64,000 bases of DNA from Fontibacillus phaseoli. GTDB taxonomy: Bacteria; Bacillota; Bacilli; Paenibacillales; Paenibacillaceae. The translations under genes and the position numbers were made by a program. The stretch spans positions 205,162 to 269,161 of the forward strand of contig NZ_QPJW01000004.1 in the NCBI RefSeq assembly GCF_003337355.1. Reading direction: 5' to 3'. Of this stretch, positions 51,524-60,069 are shown one piece after another. The notes beneath the pieces are model-generated. The model was not told the DNA's origin. It saw only the letters and a list, made by a program, of their open reading frames with translations, and made no database searches. Numbering within the stretch: the first letter of the stretch is position 1; each line of letters opens with the position of its first letter.

Positions 51524-51552
51524 TTTACAAAGGAAATGCCTCATCCTATAAT
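51524..51552 (+). promoter_or_regulatory. Sigma-A promoter of the nanE operon
   Basis: TTTACA, 17 bases, TATAAT: near-consensus vegetative promoter. A leader of about 150 bases to the nanE start holds no clear operator by eye. Confidence 0.7.
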
Positions 51553-51706
51553 AAAGAAAAAAACCACTTTTTAATTTAAAAAAGGAGATAATATCCCATC
51601 GACTCATGTCAGCTTGATCGGATATTTTTTTGAACAGAACTGGAGAAAATATTCCTTTTAACAATTGCTATTGAAGAATTATACCAAAATTATCGGAGGT
51701 CTTTTC

Positions 51707-52405
51707 ATGACACATCCCTTGATTGAATCCCTTCAAGGCGGGCTGATCGTTTCCTGCCAGGCGCTCGAAGGGGAACCGTTCTACGGAAGCGAATATATGG
51801 CCCGGTTTGCGATATCCGCCGAAAAGGGGCATGCGGTGGGCGTACGGGCAAATACGCCGTCCGATATCAGGGCGATCAAGCGTGTGACGAAGTTGCCGGT
51901 AATCGGCTTGTGGAAAAGGGAATACGCCGGATATGACGTTTATATAACGCCTACTTTGGAGGAAGTGGAGGGCGTCATTGCAGCCGGGGCCGACATGGTT
52001 GCCATGGATGCGACCCCGCGGGATCGTCCCGACGGGATGCCGCTCAAGACTGTGGTGGAGAAAGCCAAGCGGGCCTATCCCGAAGTGCTGCTCATGGCCG
52101 ACGTATCCACGGTGGAGGAAGGCGTCGCGGCCGAGAAGCTTGGCTTTGACCTCATTTCAACCACCTTGTCGGGGTATACGCCGTATAGTCGCCAGTCGAA
52201 GGAACCCGATTTTCAGCTGATTGCCATGCTTAGCCGCAGTGTTAGTATTCCCGTACTGGGAGAAGGAAGGATCCACAGTCCCGAACAAGCGGTCCGCTGT
52301 TTGCTGGAAGGAGCGTACTCCGTAGTGATCGGAGGGGCCATCACAAGACCCGATACGATCACCAGAAATTATACCGAAGCGATGGCACGCTATGTGCATG
52401 GCTGA
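51707..52405 (+). CDS. nanE: N-acetylmannosamine-6-phosphate 2-epimerase
   Basis: 232 residues forming a TIM barrel of the NanE family: GLIVSCQALEGEP at the N-terminus, GLWKREYAGYDVYITPT near 75, AGADMVAMDATPRDRPDG near 98 (catalytic Lys and metal-side acids), MADVSTVEEG near 133, DLISTTLSGYT near 150 and GEGRIHSPEQA near 185. It converts ManNAc-6-P to GlcNAc-6-P, which NagA and NagB then use. TCGGAGGT precedes the ATG. Likely cotranscribed with the ROK kinase and followed by an RpiR regulator. Confidence 0.92.
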   Translation: MTHPLIESLQGGLIVSCQALEGEPFYGSEYMARFAISAEKGHAVGVRANTPSDIRAIKRVTKLPVIGLWKREYAGYDVYITPTLEEVEGVIAAGADMVAMDATPRDRPDGMPLKTVVEKAKRAYPEVLLMADVSTVEEGVAAEKLGFDLISTTLSGYTPYSRQSKEPDFQLIAMLSRSVSIPVLGEGRIHSPEQAVRCLLEGAYSVVIGGAITRPDTITRNYTEAMARYVHG

Positions 52406-52514
52406 TCTTTTTGCCTGCCGATGCAAAAACATTTTGTTTGCGGCATTTGCGGCGGGTGCGGTCAAAGAATAGAAGCTGCCCTGGTAAACTCTAGGTTAAG
52501 GTTGGTGTTATGCG

Positions 52515-52673
52515 ATGACGACAAAAGTGGTGTATTTACCCTTGGATGAAAGGCCATGCAACAATTTTTACCCGCAGCAGGTTGCGGACCACCTGAAGGT
52601 TCAATCCGTATTCCTGCCGTGGAGCCGGATGTTTGAGGTGGCTTTCGCCTTGGAAACGGGAGGTGTCCGCTAA
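52515..52673 (+). pseudogene. DUF4127 gene, N-terminal remnant
   Basis: The 52 codons begin MTTKVVYLPLDERPCNNFYP, the characteristic start of DUF4127 proteins (about 500 residues), and run to SRMFEVAFALETGGVR before the stop. More than 85 percent of the gene is missing. The last codons coincide with the GGGAGGTG ribosome site of the ROK kinase, whose ATG overlaps the stop (TAATG). An internal deletion appears to have joined the remnant to the kinase gene. It may now act as a leader that couples translation. Confidence 0.6.
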
Positions 52674-53611
52674 TGGTCGTGAGTGGCGATGTCGCGATCG
52701 GAATCGATCTCGGAGGAACGAATATCAAGGCGGGCCTTGTTACCGGCGATGGGGCCATCATCCATCGCCTTAGCCTGCCTACGGAGGCTCAAAAAGGTCC
52801 CGAGGCGCTGATGGACCGTTTGGCCGAGATCATCTCGGCTTTACAGGCTTACGCCCGGGACCGGGCCTGGGAAATCCGCGGCGTCGGCGTAGGCTCCGCC
52901 GGGCAAATTGATAGCGGGAAGGGCGTCGTCATGGGGGCGACGGCCAATTTGCCGGGTTGGGCCGGCATGAGACTGTCCGAAAGGCTCCAGTCCCGGACCG
53001 GGCTGCCCGTCGCCGTTGACAACGATGCGAACGCGATGGCCTTCGGCGAAGCCTGGGTAGGCGCCGGCCGGCATTGGCGCGATTTTGTTTGCGTCACGCT
53101 GGGCACCGGTGTCGGCGGCTGCCTGATTCTCGGCCGCCGTCCTTACCGCGGCAGGGACGGATTTGCGGGCGAGTTCGGACATCATGTCATCGAAGGGGGC
53201 GGGATTCCATGCAATTGCGGTCGGATCGGGTGCTGGGAACAGTACGCATCCGTAACGGCATTGATGCGGATGGCCCGTGAACGTGAGAACGCAGACCTGC
53301 TCGCCACGCCGAAGGGCATTTTTAACGGCGCCAGGGAAGGATACGGACCGGCGCTTGATCTCGTAGACGGTTATGCGCGGTACATTGCCATGGGCCTTGC
53401 AAATCTGATCCATTTGTTTAACCCGCAAGGGATCGTAGTCGGCGGCGCAGTGACGGAGCAAGGGGATTTTCTCCTTGGCCGGATTAGGCAGGCCGTTGCC
53501 GGATGCTTGCTCCCTGTTTACGGGGAAGCCGCCGAAGCAACCCCGATCATTTCCGCCGAACTGGGCAACGACGGAGGCGTCATCGGAGCGGTTGCGGGAT
53601 ATTTTATATAA
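52673..53611 (+). CDS. ROK-family sugar kinase, likely N-acetylmannosamine kinase
   Basis: 312 residues: IGIDLGGTNIKAGLV (phosphate loop) at the N-terminus, DNDANAMAFGEAWVGAGR (catalytic Asp) near 122, TLGTGVGGCLILGR near 145, and the zinc motif HHVIEGGGIPCNCGRIGCWEQ near 170 (quoted in part: CNCGRIGCWE). ROK kinases phosphorylate glucose, ManNAc or GlcNAc. Next to nanE, ManNAc to ManNAc-6-P is the natural assignment, but glucokinase cannot be excluded. It lacks the N-terminal helix-turn-helix of ROK repressors. Confidence 0.88.
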   Translation: MVVSGDVAIGIDLGGTNIKAGLVTGDGAIIHRLSLPTEAQKGPEALMDRLAEIISALQAYARDRAWEIRGVGVGSAGQIDSGKGVVMGATANLPGWAGMRLSERLQSRTGLPVAVDNDANAMAFGEAWVGAGRHWRDFVCVTLGTGVGGCLILGRRPYRGRDGFAGEFGHHVIEGGGIPCNCGRIGCWEQYASVTALMRMARERENADLLATPKGIFNGAREGYGPALDLVDGYARYIAMGLANLIHLFNPQGIVVGGAVTEQGDFLLGRIRQAVAGCLLPVYGEAAEATPIISAELGNDGGVIGAVAGYFI

Positions 53612-53760
53612 AGAATCACAAACATGAGTCGTTTGGCTCTTCGACAAATACGATTGCCATTTTCCGGAGATGATGTAGACTTATATTATGACATCACATG
53701 CGGTGGAATATCGGGCTATGACTGCAAAGTAAGTTTATCGTGCCTGAAAGGGGAATTTAT

Positions 53761-54621
53761 TTGTCAAGCGAACAAGCAATGGGAAAGACGCTGCTTTCAA
53801 TCCGCAGCCATTTGAACGGATTGACCAAAACGGAACAAAAGGTGGCCCATTTCATTCTGGATCATGCCCAGGATGTAATTTATCACTCGGTCACGGAACT
53901 GGCGGAAAGGGCGGATGTAGGGGAAACTACGGTGCTGCGGTTTTGCCGGAAATTGAAATTTCAAGGGTTTCAGGATTTCAAGCTTTCGCTGGCCCAGGAT
54001 TTGGTCAAGCCTTCGGATCGTTTATATAATGAAGTTACTGAGGAGGACGATGCCTCGACCTTGAATCGTAAGGTGATTTCCATGCATATCGGGGCTTTGG
54101 AGCAAACGTCGGAGCTGGTCAATTCGGAACAACTCGAGCAGGCGATCACTTTGCTTCATCAAGCGGACAACATTCATTTTTTTGGCGTAGGTTCTTCGGG
54201 ATTGACGGCGCTTCAGGCCGCCCATAGCTTTTCCCGGATCGGCAAGCGCAGCCAGGCCAAGACGGATACGCATTTTCAGGCCATGGCCGCTTCGCTCATG
54301 CGTCCCGGTGACGTGGCGGTGGGAATTTCGATCTCAGGAAGCACGAAAGATACGATCGAAACCCTGAGTCTGGCCAAGAAGGCCGGGTCCAAAATCATAG
54401 TGATTACGAGCAATGCAAGATCTCCGATCACCAAGTTGGCGGATATCGTACTGCTGATGGTGGCGAGGGAGACTCCGCTCCAAGGGAGTTCGCTGTCGGC
54501 CAAGATTTCCCAATTGGTCATCGTGGATATTTTGAATGTCGGCGTTACGCTCAAGTTTAAGGAAGAAGCGTTGAAATTCAGGGAAGTGACGGCCAAAGCC
54601 ATCACGGACAAGCTGTATTAA
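53761..54621 (+). CDS. RpiR-family regulator
   Basis: 286 residues. The winged helix (SVTELAERADVGETTVLRFCRKLKF near 35-60; core ADVGETTVLRFCRKL) precedes a SIS domain (FFGVGSSGLTALQAAHSF near 140, VGISISGSTKDTIETLSLAKKAGSK near 187, partly quoted). It is paralogous to the nag regulator at 26618. A TTG start is chosen with AAAGGGG seven bases upstream; an earlier GTG lies before that site. It follows nanE and the ROK kinase and probably controls them through ManNAc-6-P or GlcNAc-6-P. Confidence 0.87.
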   Translation: MSSEQAMGKTLLSIRSHLNGLTKTEQKVAHFILDHAQDVIYHSVTELAERADVGETTVLRFCRKLKFQGFQDFKLSLAQDLVKPSDRLYNEVTEEDDASTLNRKVISMHIGALEQTSELVNSEQLEQAITLLHQADNIHFFGVGSSGLTALQAAHSFSRIGKRSQAKTDTHFQAMAASLMRPGDVAVGISISGSTKDTIETLSLAKKAGSKIIVITSNARSPITKLADIVLLMVARETPLQGSSLSAKISQLVIVDILNVGVTLKFKEEALKFREVTAKAITDKLY

Positions 54622-54639
54622 AAAATAGAAAGCATGAAG

Positions 54640-54665
54640 ACCGGGGCCTTTGCCGCGGTTTTTGT
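54640..54665 (+). terminator. Rho-independent terminator
   Basis: ACCGGGGC pairs with GCCGCGGT (one mismatch), followed by TTTTTG. Confidence 0.7.
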
Positions 54666-54765
54666 GTCTTTTTCGTTTGTTTCAGGCGGTTTCAAGAGGT
54701 ACAATTAAGGATATGAACAGATAGATAGCGTGAGTGAGAGGCCGGAGGTCGGGAGGGAGACTAGC

Positions 54766-55518
54766 ATGGCGGAATGGTATGAAGAGAGTTTTGGCGAAGA
54801 TTATTTGCTCGTTTACAAACACCGCGACATACAGGGGGCAAAACGGGAAGTACATAAGATGATAGCCTGGCTCGACTTGGCGCCGGGAGCCAAGGTGCTG
54901 GATTTATGCTGCGGGATGGGGCGGCATTCCATGGCGCTCGACGAAGCGGGATATGTAGTGACCGGAATCGATCTCTCCGAGGTCCTGCTCAGGGAAGCGC
55001 GTAAAAATGATCCGGAAGGGCGGGTAACGTGGCTGCAGGGAGATATGCGAAATTTACCGCTGGAGGGCGGATTCGATGCGGTCGTCAACCTGTTTAGCTC
55101 CTTCGGCTACTTTGAGCAGGATGCGGAGCACGTTAAAGTGTTGAAAGAAATTCACCGGATGCTGAAACCGCAGGGAAGGTTCATTATCGACTTTCTTAAC
55201 GCGGACTATACCGCCGCCCATCTGGTTCCGGCTTCCCGGCGGGTGGATGACGGCCAATTGATTACCGAACAACGCTCTATCGAAGACGGCTATGTCAAAA
55301 AGAAAATCTCCATCACCAGAGTTGAGGGGGAAAATGGCAATTGTCCGGAGAACCCGAGAAATTACCTGGAGCGGATTAAGCTGTATAGAAGCGACGACTT
55401 TGCGGCAATGTTGTCTCAGGCGGATTTGGTTCTGGAAAAAATCCACGGGGACTATAACGAGGAAGAATACGACCCCTCGGCTTCGCCCCGGATGATTATC
55501 GTGGGGAGAACCCTATGA
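54766..55518 (+). CDS. SAM-dependent methyltransferase
   Basis: 250 residues of the class I fold. VLDLCCGMGRHSMALDEAGY near 44-63 is motif I, VTGIDLSEVLL near 64 is motif II, and WLQGDMRNLPL and FDAVVNLFSSFGYF near 105 are post motifs. The substrate is unknown. The ATG at 54766 follows GGGAGGGAG; the upstream GTG has no site. The stop overlaps the next start (ATGA), so it is coupled to the MBL hydrolase. Confidence 0.85.
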   Translation: MAEWYEESFGEDYLLVYKHRDIQGAKREVHKMIAWLDLAPGAKVLDLCCGMGRHSMALDEAGYVVTGIDLSEVLLREARKNDPEGRVTWLQGDMRNLPLEGGFDAVVNLFSSFGYFEQDAEHVKVLKEIHRMLKPQGRFIIDFLNADYTAAHLVPASRRVDDGQLITEQRSIEDGYVKKKISITRVEGENGNCPENPRNYLERIKLYRSDDFAAMLSQADLVLEKIHGDYNEEEYDPSASPRMIIVGRTL

Positions 55519-56525
55519 GCGCCGCGGATATCCTATCGTGGGAACCGGAGGAGCTGACCCGGGTCCGCATTTCGATGGCCCCGCCGCTGCGCTGGGTCAA
55601 CAGCTACCTTCTTCGTGGCGACGAAGGCGTTACGATTGTCGACCCCGGCCCCCGGTCGCAAGTGACGGAAGAGGAATGGCGTACAGCTTGGAATGAGCTG
55701 GGCATGACGCCTTCGGATATCTCCGGCATCGTGCTGACCCACCATCATCCCGATCATTACGGCTTGGCCGGCTATTTGCAGTCGCTGTCAGGAGCTCAGG
55801 TTTTCATGTCGCGGCGGGCGCATGAGGAGAGCATGCGGATGTGGGGGGAGGGCAGCGGCATGAACGAAGCGCTGCTGCAACTCTATTGTAAACACGGAAT
55901 GCCGCGTGTCTGGTATGAACAGCTTCCCTTGCATCTGGAAAGTTTTCTTCCTGAGGTGACGCCGGACCCGGTGGTTACTTATCTCGCAGAGGGGGAAACG
56001 ATAGTGATGGGCGGGCGGAACTGGACGGGGATCGAGAGTGCGGGCCACGCGCCCGGACATCTATCGTTTTACGATCCGGAGCGTCGCCTGATGCTTTGCG
56101 GGGATGCGGTTCTGCCGCAGATTTCCCCCAATGTCAGCCTGCTGCCGGGCAGCGATCCGCAGCCGCTAAAGTCGTTCCTGGACTCGCTCATCAAGTTGGG
56201 TGCCTACGAGGTGGACAAGGCGTTTCCCGGGCACAGAAATCCGTTCCCGCATTTTGCGGAGCGCACCCGGGCGTTGCTTGCGCATCATGAAGAGCGCCTG
56301 GACCGTATTGAGGCGATACTGGCGGAGCGGGATGTAACCGGTTTTGACGTCTGCGCCGCCCTCTTCGGTTTAGAACTCGGTATTCACCAGATGCGGTTCG
56401 CCATGTCGGAGACGCTGGCCCATTTGACGGAACTGGTCCGGCGGGGGCGGGCGGCCGAAATCGGCAACCCGGACGGAAGCCGCGTGTTCCGAATTCAAGG
56501 CCGCCATGAGTCTTCAGCAAAATAA
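55515..56525 (+). CDS. MBL-fold metallo-hydrolase
   Basis: 336 residues. LTHHHPDHYGLAGYL near 74 is the metal-binding HxHxDH motif. GHAPGHLSFYDPERRLMLCGDAVLPQ near 175-200 (core GHAPGHLSF and CGDAVL) supplies the next His and Asp, and FPGHRNP near 235 the last His. Such enzymes hydrolyse thioesters, lactones or phosphoesters; this subgroup (RNase Z/LACTB2-like) is broad. It is translationally coupled to a methyltransferase. Substrate unknown. Confidence 0.87.
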   Translation: MSAADILSWEPEELTRVRISMAPPLRWVNSYLLRGDEGVTIVDPGPRSQVTEEEWRTAWNELGMTPSDISGIVLTHHHPDHYGLAGYLQSLSGAQVFMSRRAHEESMRMWGEGSGMNEALLQLYCKHGMPRVWYEQLPLHLESFLPEVTPDPVVTYLAEGETIVMGGRNWTGIESAGHAPGHLSFYDPERRLMLCGDAVLPQISPNVSLLPGSDPQPLKSFLDSLIKLGAYEVDKAFPGHRNPFPHFAERTRALLAHHEERLDRIEAILAERDVTGFDVCAALFGLELGIHQMRFAMSETLAHLTELVRRGRAAEIGNPDGSRVFRIQGRHESSAK

Positions 56526-56552
56526 AAACGCCCGTTTGGGGGGCGTAACTAA

Positions 56553-56599
56553 ATCAAGCAACCTGAGTCCGGTTCTTCTCCGGAGGAAGGTTGCTTGAT
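56553..56599. terminator. Bidirectional terminator stem
   Basis: ATCAAGCAACCT pairs with AGGTTGCTTGAT around an inner CCGG/CCGG between convergent genes. A short ACGCCC/GGGCGT stem precedes it. Confidence 0.7.
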
Positions 56600-56613
56600 C
56601 GTATTATTGGTTA

Positions 56614-57186
56614 TTAACGCACGATGTCTTTGCCGAGCGTCTCTTCGCCCTGCTCCTGTTCCCGCTCCGTTTGTTTGCGGTGGGCGATCCGGCTGCTGGC
56701 CGAGGCGGCTACCGCGCCTACGATATCGTCCAGGAACGTGTTGCACGGACCAAGCGTTTTATCGTTCAACTTCTCCAAAACGCCCGGTTTCAACTTGTCT
56801 ACATAACCGTAGTTGGTGAACCCGATGCTGCCGTATACGTTGACGATGGAAAAGGCCAGGATTTCGTCCACGCCGTACAATCCCTCGTCATTGGAAATCA
56901 TGTCCTGAAGCTCCGGGATCAGCAGTTCCTGCTCGGCGAGAATATCCAATTGGATGCCGGTCAGCACGGCGTTTTGCACCTCCCGTTTGCTAAGCACCTG
57001 CTCCACATTGTGGATGCATTCCTCCATCGTCAAATTCGGATAATATTTTTTCTGAAGCAGCATGACCAGTTCCGCGATTTCTTCGATTTTTATGCCCCGT
57101 TTCTGGAGCCACGCCTTGGTGGCGTCGGCCACTTTTTTGCTGTTCAGGCTGTAAGGCGCTTTTGTTTTTCGTTGTTCCATCTCCAT
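56614..57186 (-). CDS. YutG/PgpA-like phosphatidylglycerophosphatase A family protein
   Basis: 190 residues resembling B. subtilis YutG: RGIKIEEIAELVMLLQKKYYP near 30, GIQLDILAEQ near 77, DEGLYGVDEILAFSIVNVYGSIG near 100 (partly quoted) and LGPCNTFLDDIVGAVAAS near 145. It lacks strong membrane helices, unlike E. coli PgpA. The likely role is dephosphorylating phosphatidylglycerol phosphate in lipid synthesis, but this is not proven for the short Firmicute form. GGAGGAG precedes the ATG. Confidence 0.78.
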   Translation of the reverse strand: MEMEQRKTKAPYSLNSKKVADATKAWLQKRGIKIEEIAELVMLLQKKYYPNLTMEECIHNVEQVLSKREVQNAVLTGIQLDILAEQELLIPELQDMISNDEGLYGVDEILAFSIVNVYGSIGFTNYGYVDKLKPGVLEKLNDKTLGPCNTFLDDIVGAVAASASSRIAHRKQTEREQEQGEETLGKDIVR

Positions 57187-57374
57187 CCACTACTCCTCCC
57201 GATGTTCGAGGTAAACTCGCATTTATTTAGAAACATAGCTATGATGCAGTCTGTCCACCTTCTTGAAAAATATAGTTATTTTTCGAAAAAGGGGCTCGTA
57301 TACATAGTAATAGAGGTTGTTCAAAAAGTCATCTTTTGGACATATCCAAGATCAGGTTAGGAGGATACCGGATT

Positions 57375-58454
57375 ATGAAATGGAACCGCCATTTACGCAA
57401 TACAGCCGCAGCGGGAGTGTTAACGATTCCGCTCTTGCTGTCGGGCTGCAGCTTGCTCGGGATAAACCCTTCGGCATCGATCGACCCGCCCCCAAGTGAT
57501 GTGGAGGCGCAGATGCTGCAGTCTCTCGAGCCAACAAATCAGACAAGCCAGACAAGCAAGGCAAACCTGGATACGGAGGAAGCCTCGTCGACGGTCTATT
57601 TGAAGAACGAGCAGGGCTGGCTCGTGCCCGTTTCCTTGCATCTCCCCAAGGGCGAGGCTGCGGACAAGCTGAACCGGATGCTGGGCGTGCTGATCGAGAG
57701 CGGACCCTACCAGGGAGTCGTTCCGGCGGGATTTAGCGGAGTGCTTCCCGCAGGCACGGAAGTTAAGGCGGTCACGCTGAAAAAAGACGAGAAACTTGCC
57801 ATCGTGGAATTCAACAAGTCGTTCGGCAATTACGAAGCGGCGAACGAGCGGAAAATTCTTGAGGCCGTTACCTGGACGCTACTCGGGGATCAGGATATCG
57901 AGCATGTCCAGCTGTGGATGGATGGGGCGAAGCTGAATGAAATGCCAGTAAACGGAACGCCGCTGGATCGGCCGCTGAACCGGTCGCTTGGCATTAATCT
58001 GGAGTTGGGCGACGGCGTAAGCCTGTCCCAGACCCGACCGGTGACGGTCTTCTTTACGGCGTCCACGCCGGGAGGAGTTCAGTATTTCGTACCGGTAACC
58101 CGATTTGTGTCCGCGGATAAGAATCCGGTGACGGGCGCCTTGGGCGAACTGATCAAGGGACCGTCCCGGGGAGACGGCCTGGAGCGGGTGATGACGGACA
58201 ATACGGTGCTAAAAGCGGTGGAGCTATCGGAGGATGGCGTGATTACGGTCTCGATTGAGGACGATATGTTTGAAGCCGGGGAAAAGCCGCCGGCGCAAAT
58301 GCTGCAATCCCTCGTGCTGACGGTGACGGAGAACGCCAGGGACAACAAAGTGCGGATTTGGCTTAACGGACAAAAAGACGTGATCGGCATGGACAATGAG
58401 AAGTACGGGGAACCGGTGCTTCGTCCGGAGAGCATCAACGAAATTCCGTTCTAA
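57375..58454 (+). CDS. gerM: GerM-like sporulation/germination lipoprotein (two GerMN domains)
   Basis: 359 residues. A signal with lipobox LLSGC ends near residue 26. Two GerMN domains follow: EASSTVYLKNEQGWLVPV near 75 with LPAGTEVKAVTLKKDEKLAIVEFNKSF near 130 (partly quoted), and VTVFFTASTPGGVQYFVPVTR near 235 with LKAVELSEDGVITVSIEDDMF near 285. GerM acts in forespore engulfment-stage peptidoglycan/channel assembly and in germination. TAGGAGG lies 10 bases before the ATG. It precedes rph, as gerM does in B. subtilis, which supports the name. Confidence 0.9.
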   Translation: MKWNRHLRNTAAAGVLTIPLLLSGCSLLGINPSASIDPPPSDVEAQMLQSLEPTNQTSQTSKANLDTEEASSTVYLKNEQGWLVPVSLHLPKGEAADKLNRMLGVLIESGPYQGVVPAGFSGVLPAGTEVKAVTLKKDEKLAIVEFNKSFGNYEAANERKILEAVTWTLLGDQDIEHVQLWMDGAKLNEMPVNGTPLDRPLNRSLGINLELGDGVSLSQTRPVTVFFTASTPGGVQYFVPVTRFVSADKNPVTGALGELIKGPSRGDGLERVMTDNTVLKAVELSEDGVITVSIEDDMFEAGEKPPAQMLQSLVLTVTENARDNKVRIWLNGQKDVIGMDNEKYGEPVLRPESINEIPF

Positions 58455-58473
58455 TGCGTAGTCTACATTACAG

Positions 58474-58500
58474 GACCTGCTGAGGCGGGTCTTCTTTTTT
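58474..58500 (+). terminator. Rho-independent terminator
   Basis: GACC-t-GC pairs with GC-g-GGTC, followed by TTCTTTTTT. Confidence 0.75.
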
Positions 58501-58605
58501 GAATTCGATATCCTTTGACAGGTCAGGAATGGAAAGGTGCTTTTATGCCTACACTTTGGTAGAATAGGGAAAGCAAAAAGACAGCATGAAACGTAGGAGG
58601 CAGTA

Positions 58606-59367
58606 ATGATGAGAACTAACGGGCGTGAAGCGAACGAGCGGCGGCCGATGAAATTGACCGTGGATATTAATAAATATGCGGAAGGCTCGGTGTATATCGA
58701 AGTCGGGGACACCAAAGTCATGTGTACGGCTACGGTGGAAGAGAAGGTCCCGATGTTCATGAAGGGCCAGGGAAAAGGCTGGGTTACCGCCGAGTATTCC
58801 ATGCTCCCCCGGGCGACGCAAACCCGTAATCAGCGTGAGGCCGCACGCGGCAAACTCAGCGGGAGAACGATGGAAATCCAGCGCCTCATCGGCCGCGCAC
58901 TGCGGTCGGTAGTAGATCTGCAGGCGCTCGGGGAACGGTCCATTACCATCGACTGCGATGTGCTGCAGGCGGACGGTGGAACGCGGACGACGTCGATCAC
59001 CGGTGCGTTCATTGCGTTGGCTTTTGCCGTGAACAAGCTTGCCTTGAAGCATTCGCTGCCTGTTTTTCCGATTACGGATTATCTGGCATCTGTCAGCGTA
59101 GGCGTCGTGGGTCAGCAAATGCTGCTCGATTTGAACTATGAAGAGGATTCCAAGGCCAAGGTCGACATGAATGTCGTGATGACGGGACAAGGCCAATTCG
59201 TTGAAGTTCAGGGAACCGGGGAAGAGAAGCCGTTCTCGCGGCAAGAACTGGACGGACTGCTTGCCCTCGCCGAAAAAGGAATTCAGGAAATGATTCAGCA
59301 GCAGCGCGACGCATTGGGACCCATCGCGCTCAAAATCCGGGGCGGCGAAACGGGAGCGAATGCATGA
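58606..59367 (+). CDS. rph: Ribonuclease PH
   Basis: 253 residues: [14 protein letters not shown] near 63, RQGR-like region [16 protein letters not shown] near 88, [24 protein letters not shown] near 113 (core [13 protein letters not shown]) and [19 protein letters not shown] near 163. This phosphorolytic 3' exoribonuclease trims tRNA precursors. TAGGAGG precedes the ATG. It is coupled to rdgB by ATGA overlap. The arrangement gerM-rph-rdgB is conserved in Bacillales. Confidence 0.95.
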   Translation: MMRTNGREANERRPMKLTVDINKYAEGSVYIEVGDTKVMCTATVEEKVPMFMKGQGKGWVTAEYSMLPRATQTRNQREAARGKLSGRTMEIQRLIGRALRSVVDLQALGERSITIDCDVLQADGGTRTTSITGAFIALAFAVNKLALKHSLPVFPITDYLASVSVGVVGQQMLLDLNYEEDSKAKVDMNVVMTGQGQFVEVQGTGEEKPFSRQELDGLLALAEKGIQEMIQQQRDALGPIALKIRGGETGANA

Positions 59368-60002
59368 TGCGCGAGGAACAACCGGTAATTATCGTTGCTA
59401 CCCGGAACCAGGGCAAAGTGCGCGAATTTGCTCATGCCCTTGAGTTCCTGGGCAAGCCGGTCAAAAGTATGAACGATTATCCGGAAGTGCCGGATATCGT
59501 GGAGGACGGGAAGACTTTTGCGGAAAATGCCCGCAAAAAGGCCAAGACCGCCGGGGATCTGCTTGGACAACCCGTTCTGGCTGACGATTCGGGCCTCTGC
59601 GTCGATCGGCTGGACGGAGATCCTGGCGTATATTCCGCCCGCTATGCCGGGGAAAATGCATCGGATGAGGAGAACAACCTGAAGTTGTTGTCCGAATTGG
59701 AGAAGCAGCAACAGGGCGAAGATACGGAACAGCCGCTGCTGAGCACGGCGCGGTTCGTATGCCATCTGGCCCTGTATGATCCGGCCACGGGGCAATTCAC
59801 CGAGGCTTCCGGCACCGTTGAGGGTTGGGTCACCTCCGAGCCGGCGGGAGGCGGAGGCTTCGGCTATGACCCGCTGTTCTACTTGCCGGAGTACGAGAAG
59901 ACCCTCGCCGAGCTGACCCTGGAACAAAAGCAAGCCGTCAGCCATCGCGGTGCGGCGCTAAGGGAATTGACCGCCAAGCTGAATGAGGCGGCCCGGGCCT
60001 AA
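59364..60002 (+). CDS. rdgB: XTP/dITP diphosphatase (HAM1/RdgB family)
   Basis: 212 residues: [18 protein letters not shown] at the N-terminus (substrate loop), [14 protein letters not shown] near 52, [26 protein letters not shown] near 72 (core [11 protein letters not shown]), and [21 protein letters not shown] near 165 with [10 protein letters not shown] near 192. It removes XTP, ITP and dITP from the pool. Overlaps the rph stop. Length and motifs are complete. Confidence 0.95.
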   Translation: MMREEQPVIIVATRNQGKVREFAHALEFLGKPVKSMNDYPEVPDIVEDGKTFAENARKKAKTAGDLLGQPVLADDSGLCVDRLDGDPGVYSARYAGENASDEENNLKLLSELEKQQQGEDTEQPLLSTARFVCHLALYDPATGQFTEASGTVEGWVTSEPAGGGGFGYDPLFYLPEYEKTLAELTLEQKQAVSHRGAALRELTAKLNEAARA

Positions 60003-60009
60003 ACAATGA

Positions 60010-60053
60010 AAAACCTTGGTTCTTCCTTTGAGGAAAGAGCCAAGGTTTTTTTG
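60010..60053 (+). terminator. Rho-independent terminator
   Basis: AAAAACCTTGG-TTCTT pairs with AAGA-GCCAAGGTTTTTTT. Its A-rich left arm lets it also serve the convergent asnB. Confidence 0.88.
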
Positions 60054-60069
60054 ATTATCTTCAGGCCGG

